DNA from: Anaerolineaceae bacterium UBA6133
GTDB taxonomy: Bacteria; Chloroflexota; Anaerolineae; Anaerolineales; Anaerolineaceae
Direction: 5' to 3'
Length of the DNA: 22,561 bases
Assembly: GCA_002435825.1 (NCBI GenBank)
Contig: DIVL01000038.1
Span: 1-22,561, forward strand
In this document: one piece after another, positions 1 through 5,784 of the stretch
Layout: each line of letters starts with the position of its first letter
Position numbering within the stretch: the stretch's first letter is position 1
Notes under the pieces: model-generated
Databases searched by the model: none
Told to the model about the DNA's origin: nothing
The model's input: only the letters and a program-made list of their open reading frames with translations
Translations under genes and position numbers: made by a program

Positions 1-7
1 CTGACAT
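1..7 (-). CDS. First codons of next gene, probably rpoB (partial)
   Basis: On the minus strand an ATG at 7-5 is followed by TCA G at the window edge. A good Shine-Dalgarno (AAAGGAG, 22-16) lies 8 nt upstream. The gene order secE-nusG-rplK-rplA-rplJ-rplL is normally followed by rpoB, so RNA polymerase beta subunit is the expected product. Only two codons are visible, so the identity rests on synteny alone. Confidence 0.5.
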
Positions 8-111
8 GGTTCTTTCTCCTTTGGTCTTTTTAGGTCTAACAAATATTACCAAGTGATTCAGGACCATGTCCTTTTTAAATGTGCGAAACTTATGTTACCT
101 TATCTTGGTTC

Positions 112-141
112 ATTGTAATCAATATGACTTGAGCCTTTCAC
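112..141 (-). promoter_or_regulatory. Candidate promoter for the gene after rplL (rpoB)
   Basis: Read on the minus strand, a -10 box TACAAT (117-112) sits 18 nt downstream of GTGAAA (141-136), which matches four of six -35 positions. It lies between the rplL terminator and the next start codon. It would give that gene its own promoter and a leader of about 100 nt. The rest of 8-165 holds no gene. Confidence 0.35.
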
Positions 142-165
142 CGATGACCGTCCTCTTAATTTAAT

Positions 166-190
166 AAAAAAAGCCCCCTCGAAAGGGGGC
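166..190 (-). terminator. Rho-independent terminator after rplL
   Basis: The minus strand reads GCCCCCT-TTCG-AGGGGGC followed by seven T. This is a perfect 7-bp GC-rich stem with a UUCG tetraloop and a U-tract, 17 nt after the rplL stop. It is as strong as an intrinsic terminator gets, so it should stop or attenuate read-through into the next gene. Confidence 0.9.
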
Positions 191-207
191 GATGGTTTGC
201 TGAAAAA

Positions 208-585
208 CTAAAGAACAACGACTTCAGCGCCGGCTTCTTTGAGTTTGGCGGCAGCATCGTTGGCAACGTCTTTGCCAACAGCTTCGAGGACCTTGGCATC
301 AGGGGTTTCGGCCATGGTCTTAGCTTCAACCAGACCCAGTGAAGTGAGCTGGCGGATGACCTTGATGACTTCGATCTTTTTGGGACCAGTAGCTTTGATG
401 ACGACATCAAACTCGGTCTTTTCTTCGACTTCTTCTGCTGGGGCAGCAGCAGCGGGACCAGCGGCTATAGCCACCGGTGCAGCGGCGGAAACGCCCCATT
501 TTTCTTCCAACAGTTTGACGAGGTCAGCAGCTTCCAATACGGAAAGTTCGCTCAGTTCCTCAACGATTTTTTCTAAATCAGCCAT
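208..585 (-). CDS. rplL: Ribosomal protein bL12 (L7/L12)
   Basis: Stalk protein of the 50S subunit; multiple copies bind L10 and recruit translational GTPases. The 125-residue product has the usual layout: an N-terminal dimerisation helix (EKIVEELSELSVLEAADLVK), an Ala/Pro hinge at about 34-53, and the conserved globular C-terminal domain with KTEFDVVIK and KIEVIKVIRQLTSLGLVEAK. Length is normal for the family. The ATG is preceded by a Shine-Dalgarno-like AGGAG. It follows rplJ by 62 nt and is closed by a strong terminator, so rplJ-rplL is the last pair before the probable rpoB. Identity is secure. Confidence 0.97.
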   Translation of the reverse strand: MADLEKIVEELSELSVLEAADLVKLLEEKWGVSAAAPVAIAAGPAAAAPAEEVEEKTEFDVVIKATGPKKIEVIKVIRQLTSLGLVEAKTMAETPDAKVLEAVGKDVANDAAAKLKEAGAEVVVL

Positions 586-647
586 TTTTTACTCCTATTT
601 TTTCCTTTTATATATTTTTTCTATTTCTCGCTAAAAAACGAGCACAC

Positions 648-1178
648 TTATACAGCCGCAGGCTGCTTTTCTGAATTAGCTTTGATAACCGCCGCCAAAC
701 CACGTGCAGGTTCAGCCAGGGTGCGCACCAGCTTGCTGGCGGGCGCCAGGATGGTGCCCAACAGGGTCGCGCGCATAACGGGTAATGTGGGCAGGTCAGA
801 TAATGCGGTAACCTGTTTGACGGTCAGACCAGCCTTATCGAGGTAACCACCGCGAACGGCGAAGTTCTCATTACCTTTTACCAGTTCCGCAAGGGCTTTT
901 GCCACCGAAGGAGCATCCTCGAATGCGAAGACGACCACGTTGTTGCCTTCCCAGAATTTAGGATCGTATTGATAGCCCTTTTCATCCAGGACGCGGGTAA
1001 ACAAGCGGTTTTTTACAACATGTAAACGTCCGTCTGCCTCACGCAGTTTGGCACGAGCTTCATTGACCATCGGCATGCGCATCTTGCTGTAGGACAGCAC
1101 GAAGATCGCCTTGCTTTTGTCGACCCACTCGCGATACTGGTCAACCATGTTTTCTTTATGTTCTTTTGAAAACGCCAA
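648..1178 (-). CDS. rplJ: Ribosomal protein uL10
   Basis: Base of the ribosomal stalk: binds 23S rRNA and carries the L7/L12 dimers. The 176-residue product begins MAFSKEHKENMVDQYREWVDKSKAIFVLSY, which matches the usual uL10 N-terminus, and ends in an Ala-rich tail that would bind L12. The start codon is TTG (1178-1176). It is chosen because AGGAGGT lies 9 nt upstream and because starting at the later ATG would cut the conserved N-terminus. The gene is preceded by a structured leader with an intrinsic-terminator hairpin, the known autoregulation site of the L10(L12)4 complex. Confidence 0.96.
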   Translation of the reverse strand: MAFSKEHKENMVDQYREWVDKSKAIFVLSYSKMRMPMVNEARAKLREADGRLHVVKNRLFTRVLDEKGYQYDPKFWEGNNVVVFAFEDAPSVAKALAELVKGNENFAVRGGYLDKAGLTVKQVTALSDLPTLPVMRATLLGTILAPASKLVRTLAEPARGLAAVIKANSEKQPAAV

Positions 1179-1201
1179 TGTACTTTAACCTCCTTCCAAT
1201 C

Positions 1202-1242
1202 AAAATAAAAAATCTCTTTCCGTTTTCCCGTAGAAAGAGATT
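1202..1242 (-). terminator. Attenuator hairpin in the rplJ leader
   Basis: On the minus strand a perfect 10-bp stem, AATCTCTTTC paired with GAAAGAGATT, encloses a 12-nt loop and is followed by TTTTTTATTTTG. It sits just upstream of the rplJ Shine-Dalgarno and within the L10 leader. It is therefore best read as a regulated transcription terminator rather than the end of an operon. Confidence 0.8.
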
Positions 1243-1350
1243 CAGTTTTATCAGGATCAATTTGATCTGACTTTGAACCTCCACCTCGGCGGGAAATTAA
1301 GCCGTAAACGGCACCAGCTTTCTTAAGCAGAGCAGTATTCTGTTTTCAGT
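1203..1350 (-). promoter_or_regulatory. L10 (rplJ-rplL) ribosomal protein leader
   Basis: The leader RNA contains the hallmark stretch of L10 leaders (minus strand, about 1325-1275): an AGC-GGTGC block, a short GCC/GGC hairpin, CTTAAT, then CCCGCCGAGGTGG. This CTTAAT...GCCGAGG arrangement is the conserved binding site for the L10(L12)4 complex. A second small hairpin (1270-1251) and the attenuator stem follow. The expected behaviour is that excess L10-L12 binding favours the terminator and reduces rplJL. The motif is seen directly; the mechanism is transferred from the known leader family. Confidence 0.8.
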
Positions 1351-1355
1351 CTGCC

Positions 1356-1364
1356 AGTATACCA
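1356..1364 (-). promoter_or_regulatory. Possible extended -10 promoter for rplJ-rplL
   Basis: The minus strand carries TGG-TATACT (1364-1356), an extended -10 element, 25 nt after the rplA stop. No convincing -35 is visible. The same bases form part of a 7-bp stem (CTGCCAG/CTGGCAG, 1375-1351), so they may instead be structural. If real, transcription would start near 1349 and include the whole L10 leader. Confidence 0.3.
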
Positions 1365-1389
1365 CACTCTGGCAGGAAAATCAGCAGTC

Positions 1390-2112
1390 TTAGGCTGCTT
1401 CCGAATCCATGGTCATAGCTGCATTTACGTCCACCGTGACACCAGGACCCATTGTGGAGGCAAGTGTGACCTTGCGCACGAACAGACCCTTGGCTCCAGT
1501 CGGACGAGCCTTGCGTAGAGCAGTCATGAGGGCAGCCATATTGACATACAAGTCATCCGCAGAGAAGGAAATCTTGCCAAGCGGAACGTGAATGTTGGCA
1601 GTTTTGTCAAGCCGGAACTCAACGCGACCAGCCTTGGCAGCTTCAATCGCCTGGGCAATATCGCCAGGCTGCACAACTGTGCCAGCTTTTGGGTTTGGCA
1701 TCAGGTTGCGGGGACCAAGCACACGACCAAGGCGTCCGACTTTTCCCATCATGTCGGTAGTACCGACTGCGACGTCGAAATCCGTGAAACCGCCCTGGAT
1801 GCGAGCCATATCGTCATCCGTCTCAGCGACAAAATCTGCGCCAGCTTCGCGGGCAGCTGTCGCGGCCTCACCCTGGGCAAAGACCAGCACGCGCACAGTC
1901 TTGCCAAGCCCCTTGGGCAGCACGACCACATCGCGGATTTGCTGATCAGCCTGGCGGGGATCCAGACTGGTTCGAATGTGAACCTCAACGGTCTCATCGA
2001 ACTTTGCATATTTCATTTCTTTTACTAAATCCAACGCTTCCTTGGGACCATAAATCTTATCGGCCTCAATTTTCTTGGCTGCGTTTTCAAAATTTTTCCC
2101 GTGTTTAGCCAT
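1390..2112 (-). CDS. rplA: Ribosomal protein uL1
   Basis: Binds 23S rRNA at the L1 stalk near the E site and also represses translation of its own mRNA. The 240-residue product has the family signature VGRLGRVLGPRNLMPNPKAG and the conserved N-terminal YGPKEALDLVKEMKYAKFDETVEVH. An in-frame ATG seven codons further upstream exists. The start at 2112 is preferred because AAAGGAG lies 5 nt before it and the protein then starts MAKHGKNF as usual. It is 63 nt downstream of rplK; that spacer carries an L1-type RNA element touching the Shine-Dalgarno. Confidence 0.97.
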   Translation of the reverse strand: MAKHGKNFENAAKKIEADKIYGPKEALDLVKEMKYAKFDETVEVHIRTSLDPRQADQQIRDVVVLPKGLGKTVRVLVFAQGEAATAAREAGADFVAETDDDMARIQGGFTDFDVAVGTTDMMGKVGRLGRVLGPRNLMPNPKAGTVVQPGDIAQAIEAAKAGRVEFRLDKTANIHVPLGKISFSADDLYVNMAALMTALRKARPTGAKGLFVRKVTLASTMGPGVTVDVNAAMTMDSEAA

Positions 2113-2117
2113 GCATA

Positions 2118-2155
2118 CTCCTTTGTGGTCCAATCGGGCTTACGGGCCCTCCCAC
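2118..2155 (-). promoter_or_regulatory. L1-binding element before rplA
   Basis: Minus-strand RNA reads GTGG-GA-GGGC-(6 nt)-GCCC-GATTGGA-CCAC (2155-2125), immediately followed by the Shine-Dalgarno AAAGGAG (2124-2118). The outer stem, the asymmetric internal loop with GA on one side and GA....A on the other, and the inner GC stem have the shape of known L1 target sites in rRNA and L11-L1 mRNAs. Binding of L1 here would cover the ribosome binding site of rplA. Confidence 0.7.
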
Positions 2156-2175
2156 TGTCTCTGATTGCTGTTTGG

Positions 2176-2601
2176 TTATTCGCTGATGGTGATGCCCATG
2201 TTGCGGGCAGTGCCTTCAAGCTGTTTCATCGCTGATTCGATATCGTTGGCGTTCATATCCTTGAATTTCGTTTCAGCAATTTCGCGGAGCTGAGAGCGCG
2301 TGACCTTACCAACTTTAGCTGTGTTGGGGGTCGCAGAGCCTTTTTCTATCCCGGCAGCTCTTTTGAGCATCATAGGGGCGGGCGGTGACTTCAGTTCAAA
2401 CTTGAAAGAACCATCCTGGAAGATGGTAATGGCGGCGGGAATGATTTCACCGACGCGATTAGAGGTGCGCGCATTGTAGTCCTTGCAGAACGCCATAATG
2501 TTGACGCCGTGTGGTGCCAGCGCGGGACCAATCGGGGGTGCAGGATTGGCTTTTCCAGCCTGGATCTGCAGTGTAAGTTGTGCTTTTACTTTCTTTGCCA
2601 C
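2176..2601 (-). CDS. rplK: Ribosomal protein uL11
   Basis: Binds the GTPase-associated centre of 23S rRNA with L10. The 141-residue product shows the classical QIQAGKANPAPPIGPALAPHGVNIMAFCKDYNARTSN region (given here only as a landmark near residues 11-47), the PPAPMMLKRAAGI linker and the C-terminal RNA-binding helices. The start codon is GTG (2601-2599), with AAGGAG 7 nt upstream. It is the first gene after nusG and is preceded by an L1-type element, so it is likely co-regulated with rplA. Confidence 0.97.
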   Translation of the reverse strand: MAKKVKAQLTLQIQAGKANPAPPIGPALAPHGVNIMAFCKDYNARTSNRVGEIIPAAITIFQDGSFKFELKSPPAPMMLKRAAGIEKGSATPNTAKVGKVTRSQLREIAETKFKDMNANDIESAMKQLEGTARNMGITISE

Positions 2602-2608
2602 TTAATTT

Positions 2609-2644
2609 CTCCTTGGTGGTGCAAACGGGTAGCTGCCCTCCCAC
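2609..2644 (-). promoter_or_regulatory. L1-binding element before rplK
   Basis: Minus-strand RNA reads GTGG-GA-GGG-(6 nt)-CCC-GTTTGCA-CCAC (2644-2616), two nt before the Shine-Dalgarno AAGGAG (2614-2609). It is a near copy of the element before rplA in both sequence and shape. This is the usual site for L1 autorepression of the L11-L1 operon. Confidence 0.7.
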
Positions 2645-2664
2645 AAAAATCCGGATTGTTCCGG
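2645..2664 (-). terminator. Weak terminator or attenuator after nusG
   Basis: Directly after the nusG stop the minus strand reads CCGGA-ACAA-TCCGG followed by ATTTTTG. The stem is only 5 bp, so termination would be partial. It may adjust the ratio of secE-nusG to the ribosomal protein genes behind it. Confidence 0.4.
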
Positions 2665-2665
2665 T

Positions 2666-3316
2666 TTATGACTTTTCCACCTGCAGGAAGTCTAATTCCA
2701 CAGGGGTTTCTCGCCCAAAGAAGTTCACCATGACGCGAATCTTCGAACGTTCCATGTTAATATCGTCCACGGTGCCGCGGAAGTCGTTGAAAGGACCATC
2801 CACAATACGCACGCGGTCGCCAGGTTTGTAGGTAACCCGATAGGTGGGAGCTTCGTCTTCCATGCGGCGCAGAATCGACTGGACTTCTTCGGGACGCAAT
2901 GGCGTAGGCTCATCGCCCATACCCACAAATCCAGTTACACCCGGGGTGTTGCGAACCACAAACCAGGATTCTTCCTCCAGGATCATGTTCACCAGAACGT
3001 AACCCGGGAAAACATGGCGCTCAACTGTGCGGCGCTTGCCGTCGCGGACTTCGATTTCTTCCTGGGTCGGGATGACCACATCAAAAATCTTGTCTTTCAT
3101 ATTCATTGTTTCGATGCGCTGTTCGAGGTTCTTGCGCACCTTATTCTCGTAGCCGGAATAGCAATGAATTACATACCAATTGCGAGCGTCGCCTTCAGCT
3201 GGTTTGGCAGGTTTGCTTAATGAATCGCTGGAGGTCTCCTCAACCGGTAAGCCTTCATTTTCTGCCGGCAGGCTGGGAATTACATCTTCCATAGATCCAT
3301 CATCCTTCGTTGTCAT
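2666..3316 (-). CDS. nusG: Transcription termination/antitermination factor NusG
   Basis: NusG binds RNA polymerase, suppresses pausing and couples to Rho or the ribosome. The 216-residue product has an NGN domain starting at NWYVIHCYSGYE (46-57), with the conserved HVFPGYVLVNM (101-111), and a KOW motif around YKPGDRVRIVDGPF (163-176). The first 45 residues are an acidic, low-complexity extension that is longer than in E. coli NusG. The chosen ATG has only a weak ribosome site; an in-frame ATG eight codons later (3292) has AAGGA 10 nt upstream and is an alternative. It follows secE by 22 nt, the standard pairing. Confidence 0.95.
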   Translation of the reverse strand: MTTKDDGSMEDVIPSLPAENEGLPVEETSSDSLSKPAKPAEGDARNWYVIHCYSGYENKVRKNLEQRIETMNMKDKIFDVVIPTQEEIEVRDGKRRTVERHVFPGYVLVNMILEEESWFVVRNTPGVTGFVGMGDEPTPLRPEEVQSILRRMEDEAPTYRVTYKPGDRVRIVDGPFNDFRGTVDDINMERSKIRVMVNFFGRETPVELDFLQVEKS

Positions 3317-3338
3317 CAGAACATCACTTTCGTCTGAA

Positions 3339-3551
3339 CTAAATGGCTACCAAAAGCCCAACCAGGCGTGCAAAAATAAAATCGAGGATACCCAAAATGG
3401 CTGACATGATGATCGTTACAATCAAAACGATGCGTGTCAAGGCGATAGCTTCCTCGCGCGTTGGCCAGGTTACCTTGCGCAGTTCACCTGCGGTTTCTTT
3501 GAACCAGCGTTTGATTCTCTGAAAAATGTTCGGTTTTTCACTTTTTGCCAT
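3339..3551 (-). CDS. secE: Protein translocase subunit SecE
   Basis: Small essential membrane subunit of the SecYEG channel. The 70-residue product has the amphipathic cytoplasmic helix with the conserved ELRKVTWPTREEA motif (about 24-36), followed by one transmembrane segment (about 41-69) rich in Ile, Leu and Val. The ATG at 3551 has a perfect AGGAGG 5 nt upstream; an in-frame TTG just before it is rejected for that reason. It lies between tRNA-Trp and nusG, a widespread arrangement. Confidence 0.95.
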   Translation of the reverse strand: MAKSEKPNIFQRIKRWFKETAGELRKVTWPTREEAIALTRIVLIVTIIMSAILGILDFIFARLVGLLVAI

Positions 3552-3575
3552 CAAGGCCTCCTGCTTTACAACTCA

Positions 3576-3596
3576 ACGCCGTAGGTCATACGGCGT
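3576..3596 (-). other. Stem-loop between tRNA-Trp and secE
   Basis: A perfect 8-bp inverted repeat ACGCCGTA / TACGGCGT encloses a 5-nt loop. There is no U-tract behind it on the minus strand. It may therefore mark an RNA processing boundary or protect the 5' end of the secE message after the tRNA is cut out. Confidence 0.55.
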
Positions 3597-3609
3597 CGGT
3601 AAATTTCAA

Positions 3610-3682
3610 CAGGTCAGGTAGGAATTGAACCCACAACCCCCGCTTTTGGAGAGCGGTGCTCTGCCAATTGAGCTACTGACCT
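3610..3682 (-). tRNA. tRNA-Trp (anticodon CCA)
   Basis: The minus strand folds as a complete 73-nt tRNA: acceptor AGGTCAG/CTGACCT, discriminator G, D-arm AGCTCAATTGGCAGAGC, anticodon loop CTCCAAA with CCA, and T-loop GGTTCAATTCC. No 3' CCA is encoded. It lies between rpmG and secE, where tRNA-Trp is commonly found. Confidence 0.96.
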
Positions 3683-3705
3683 AAGCTAACTCTCATTGCT
3701 GAGAG

Positions 3706-3876
3706 CTACTTGACCTCACGGTGCAGCTTATGCGCGCGACAGCGAGGGCAATATTTATTGATTTCCAGCCGACCCGGGTCATTCCGACGGTTCTTTACTG
3801 TGGTGTAATTGCGTTCCTTACACTCAGTGCAAGCCAAATGGATGACTGGACGAATATCTTTTTTCTTTGATGCCAT
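3706..3876 (-). CDS. rpmG: Ribosomal protein bL33
   Basis: Small 50S protein of 56 residues, starting MASKKKDIRPVIHLACTEC and ending HKLHREVK. The two zinc-ribbon pairs CTEC (16-19) and CPRC (44-47) are intact, so this is the zinc-binding form. The sequence NYTTVKNRRNDPGRLEINKY is typical of the family. It sits between tuf and tRNA-Trp. No clear Shine-Dalgarno is visible before the ATG; a strong hairpin occupies the spacer. Identity is secure despite the short length. Confidence 0.93.
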   Translation of the reverse strand: MASKKKDIRPVIHLACTECKERNYTTVKNRRNDPGRLEINKYCPRCRAHKLHREVK

Positions 3877-3885
3877 TTTTAGTTA

Positions 3886-3916
3886 ACATGGCTGCCCCTC
3901 GCGGAGGCAGCCATGT
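3886..3916 (-). other. Strong stem-loop between tuf and rpmG
   Basis: A perfect 11-bp inverted repeat ACATGGCTGCC / GGCAGCCATGT has a 9-nt loop. It lies 20 nt after the tuf stop and 9 nt before the rpmG start. On the minus strand it is not followed by a U-tract, so it is more likely a 3'-end stabiliser or processing site for the abundant tuf message than a full terminator. Confidence 0.6.
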
Positions 3917-3936
3917 ATCCTCCATCTATTTTTTTC

Positions 3937-5142
3937 TTAGGCAATGATCTTAGTGATCCTGCCAGCACCAACAGTCAGCCCACCTTCGCGGATAGCGAAT
4001 TCAGAACCTTCTTCGATGGCGACTTTCTGGATCAGTTTGACTTTCAAACCGTTAACGTTGTCACCAGGAAGAACCATTTCAACGCCATCAGGCAGGGTCA
4101 CATCACCAGTAACATCGGTGGTATGGATGTAGAACTGCGGTCGGTAGCCAGTGAAGAAAGCACTGTGGCGGCCGCCCTCTTCCTTCTTTAGAATGTAAAC
4201 AGAGCACTCAAATTCGGTGTGAGGGGTGATGGATTTGGGTTTAGCCAGAACCATACCGCGTTCAACCTGTTCGCGATCGATACCGCGCAGCAGGATGCCA
4301 GCATTGTCACCAGCCATACCCTGATCAAGTTGCTTGTGGAACATTTCAATACCAGTTGCAACGGTAGGCAGGGGTTTGTCCATCAAACCAACAATTTCCA
4401 CGGGGTCGTTCAGTTTCAAGGTACCGCGTTCGATCCGACCGGTCACAACAGTGCCGCGACCTTTGATCGAGAACACGTCTTCGATGGGCATCATGAAATC
4501 TTTGTCGAAGTCACGCACTGGTTGCTCGAAGAAGTTATCAACAGCATCCATCAGCTCAGCGATCGGCTTGTATACAGGATCGTTGGGGTCAGTGGAAGTG
4601 CTGTCGAGGGCATCCTTGGCAGAACCACGGATGATCGGTACATCGTCGCCGGGGAAACCGTTCTTGACCAAGAGTTCGCGGATTTCCATTTCAACCAGCT
4701 CAAGCAGTTCGGGGTCATCCATCTGATCGGTCTTATTCAAGAAGACCAGGATAGCGGGAACCTCAACCTGGTGGGCCAGGAGCACGTGTTCGTTAGTCTG
4801 GGGCATGGGGCCGTCGGGAGCACTCACCACGAGGATGGCGCCATCAACCTGCGCAGCACCGGTGATCATGTTCTTGATGTAGTCACGGTGACCAGGCATG
4901 TCAACATGGGCATAGTGACGCTTAGCGGTCTCGTATTCAACATGGGTAATGTTGATGGTAATACCGCGGGCTTTTTCTTCCGGGGCATTGTCAATTGTGT
5001 CATATGCGCGGAATTGACCAAAGCCACGCATAGCCTGGACTTTGGTAATAGCAGCGGTCAGGGTAGTCTTGCCATGATCAATATGACCCATCGTTCCGAT
5101 GTTCATATGTGGCTTTGAGCGGTCAAATTTTTGTTTCGCCAT
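3937..5142 (-). CDS. tuf: Elongation factor Tu
   Basis: GTPase that delivers aminoacyl-tRNA to the ribosome. The 401-residue product has the P-loop GHIDHGKT (19-26), switch I with GITIN (60-64), DMPGH with catalytic His85, and NKTD (136-139). The two beta-barrel domains follow, including GRGTVVTGRIERG and GYRPQFYIHTTDVTG. The start is supported by AAGGAG 5 nt upstream. It follows three tRNA genes and precedes rpmG. Oddity: residues 84-88 read GHRDY where most bacterial EF-Tu have GHADY; Arg at this place is reminiscent of eEF1A. The rest is typical. Confidence 0.98.
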   Translation of the reverse strand: MAKQKFDRSKPHMNIGTMGHIDHGKTTLTAAITKVQAMRGFGQFRAYDTIDNAPEEKARGITINITHVEYETAKRHYAHVDMPGHRDYIKNMITGAAQVDGAILVVSAPDGPMPQTNEHVLLAHQVEVPAILVFLNKTDQMDDPELLELVEMEIRELLVKNGFPGDDVPIIRGSAKDALDSTSTDPNDPVYKPIAELMDAVDNFFEQPVRDFDKDFMMPIEDVFSIKGRGTVVTGRIERGTLKLNDPVEIVGLMDKPLPTVATGIEMFHKQLDQGMAGDNAGILLRGIDREQVERGMVLAKPKSITPHTEFECSVYILKKEEGGRHSAFFTGYRPQFYIHTTDVTGDVTLPDGVEMVLPGDNVNGLKVKLIQKVAIEEGSEFAIREGGLTVGAGRITKIIA

Positions 5143-5193
5143 CTTATCTCCTTAAATAATGACTAGTTGTTTTCTTTTTCAATATTCGGCAAA

Positions 5194-5266
5194 AGCCCTC
5201 AATCGGATTCGGACCGATGACCTCATTCTTACCAAGAATGCGCTCTACCAGCTGAGCTATAAGGGC
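5194..5266 (-). tRNA. tRNA-Thr (anticodon GGT)
   Basis: The minus strand gives a complete 73-nt cloverleaf: acceptor GCCCTTA/TGAGGGC with one G-U pair, D-arm AGCTCAGCTGGTAGAGC, anticodon stem CATTC/GAATG with loop TTGGTAA, and T-loop GGTCCGAATCC. CCA is not encoded. It is the last tRNA before tuf, as thrT is in E. coli. Confidence 0.95.
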
Positions 5267-5276
5267 GGCCTTGCCA

Positions 5277-5296
5277 ACCCGACCTTGCGGTCGGGT
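5277..5296 (-). other. GNRA-capped hairpin between tRNA-Tyr and tRNA-Thr
   Basis: On the minus strand a perfect 8-bp stem ACCCGACC / GGTCGGGT is closed by a GCAA tetraloop. It fills most of the spacer between the two tRNAs. It is probably a guide for processing of the tRNA precursor. Confidence 0.55.
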
Positions 5297-5299
5297 AAA

Positions 5300-5382
5300 T
5301 GGACAGTGAAGGATTCGAACCTCCGAAGGCGCCAGCCAGCTGATTTACAGTCAGCCCCCGTTGTCCACTTGGGTAACTGTCC
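5300..5382 (-). tRNA. tRNA-Tyr (anticodon GTA)
   Basis: An 83-nt class II tRNA on the minus strand: acceptor GGACAGT/ACTGTCC with discriminator A, anticodon stem GCTGA/TCAGC with loop CTGTAAA, a long variable arm, and T-loop GGTTCGAATCC. CCA is not encoded. Confidence 0.95.
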
Positions 5383-5419
5383 AATTTTTTCCATAGGGCG
5401 CTTGCGTTTACCCGCTGGA

Positions 5420-5448
5420 GATTGTGATCGACAATTTCGACCACAATC
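5420..5448 (-). other. Hairpin between tRNA-Thr(TGT) and tRNA-Tyr
   Basis: A 12-bp stem with one G-U pair (GATTGTGATCGA against TCGACCACAATC) and a 5-nt loop lies in the 82-nt spacer. It is flanked by a further short inverted repeat, GTTTAC (5406-5411) and GTAAAC (5457-5462). In E. coli a tRNA-Gly sits in this tRNA cluster; none is present here. Confidence 0.5.
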
Positions 5449-5464
5449 GCAAATGAGTAAACAG

Positions 5465-5536
5465 AGCCGACGATGGGAATCGAACCCATAACCTACCACT
5501 TACAAGGCGGTTGCTCTACCATTGAGCTACGCCGGC
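5465..5536 (-). tRNA. tRNA-Thr (anticodon TGT)
   Basis: A 72-nt cloverleaf on the minus strand: acceptor GCCGGCG/CGTCGGC, D-arm AGCTCAATGGTAGAGC, anticodon stem ACCGC/GTGGT with loop CTTGTAA, and T-loop GGTTCGATTCC. CCA is not encoded. It is the first gene of the minus-strand cluster, matching thrU in the classical tRNA-tufB layout. Confidence 0.95.
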
Positions 5537-5578
5537 GCCCCTTGGATATGCTTTTATTAACCTGCGTCAAGACTAACA

Positions 5579-5607
5579 AGTATATCAAAATCGCAATGCT
5601 TGCGCAA
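5579..5607 (-). promoter_or_regulatory. Candidate promoter of the tRNA-tuf cluster
   Basis: On the minus strand TATACT (5584-5579), a 5/6 match to the -10 box, lies 17 nt after TTGCGC (5607-5602), a weak -35. Transcription would start near 5572, about 36 nt before tRNA-Thr. A second possible -35, TTGACG, lies nearer the tRNA but lacks a good -10. Confidence 0.45.
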
Positions 5608-5738
5608 GCCTGATTTTTCAATCAGTCCCGTTTCGCAATGTGTGAGTCTATCAGATGTAGGGATAAGAGTCAAGATATTCGCATGAGAGTGTTGTGAGGA
5701 GGTCAGCACAATCATTGGCGTTTTACTTATACCTACAT

Positions 5739-5766
5739 TTGCATCCGACTCTCATTTCCCTATAAT
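5739..5766 (+). promoter_or_regulatory. Candidate promoter of the aldo-keto reductase gene
   Basis: A perfect -10 box TATAAT (5761-5766) stands 16 nt after TTGCAT (5739-5744). The start of transcription would fall near 5773, leaving a very short leader that begins within the GGAGGAG ribosome site. Two inverted repeats flank the area: ATGTAGG/CCTACAT (5655-5661 and 5732-5738) and ATGAGAGT/ACTCTCAT (5683-5690 and 5748-5755). They could be operator sites. Confidence 0.4.
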
Positions 5767-5784
5767 TAAGTGGAGGAGTAAAAA

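Noticed and set aside
4219..5118. Long plus-strand frame of 299 codons opposite tuf
   Set aside because: It is the antisense shadow of the highly conserved EF-Tu gene; it has no ribosome site and no recognisable product.
5383..5464. Missing tRNA-Gly of the classical tuf cluster
   Set aside because: The spacer was read for a cloverleaf; only a hairpin is present, with no anticodon arm or T-loop.
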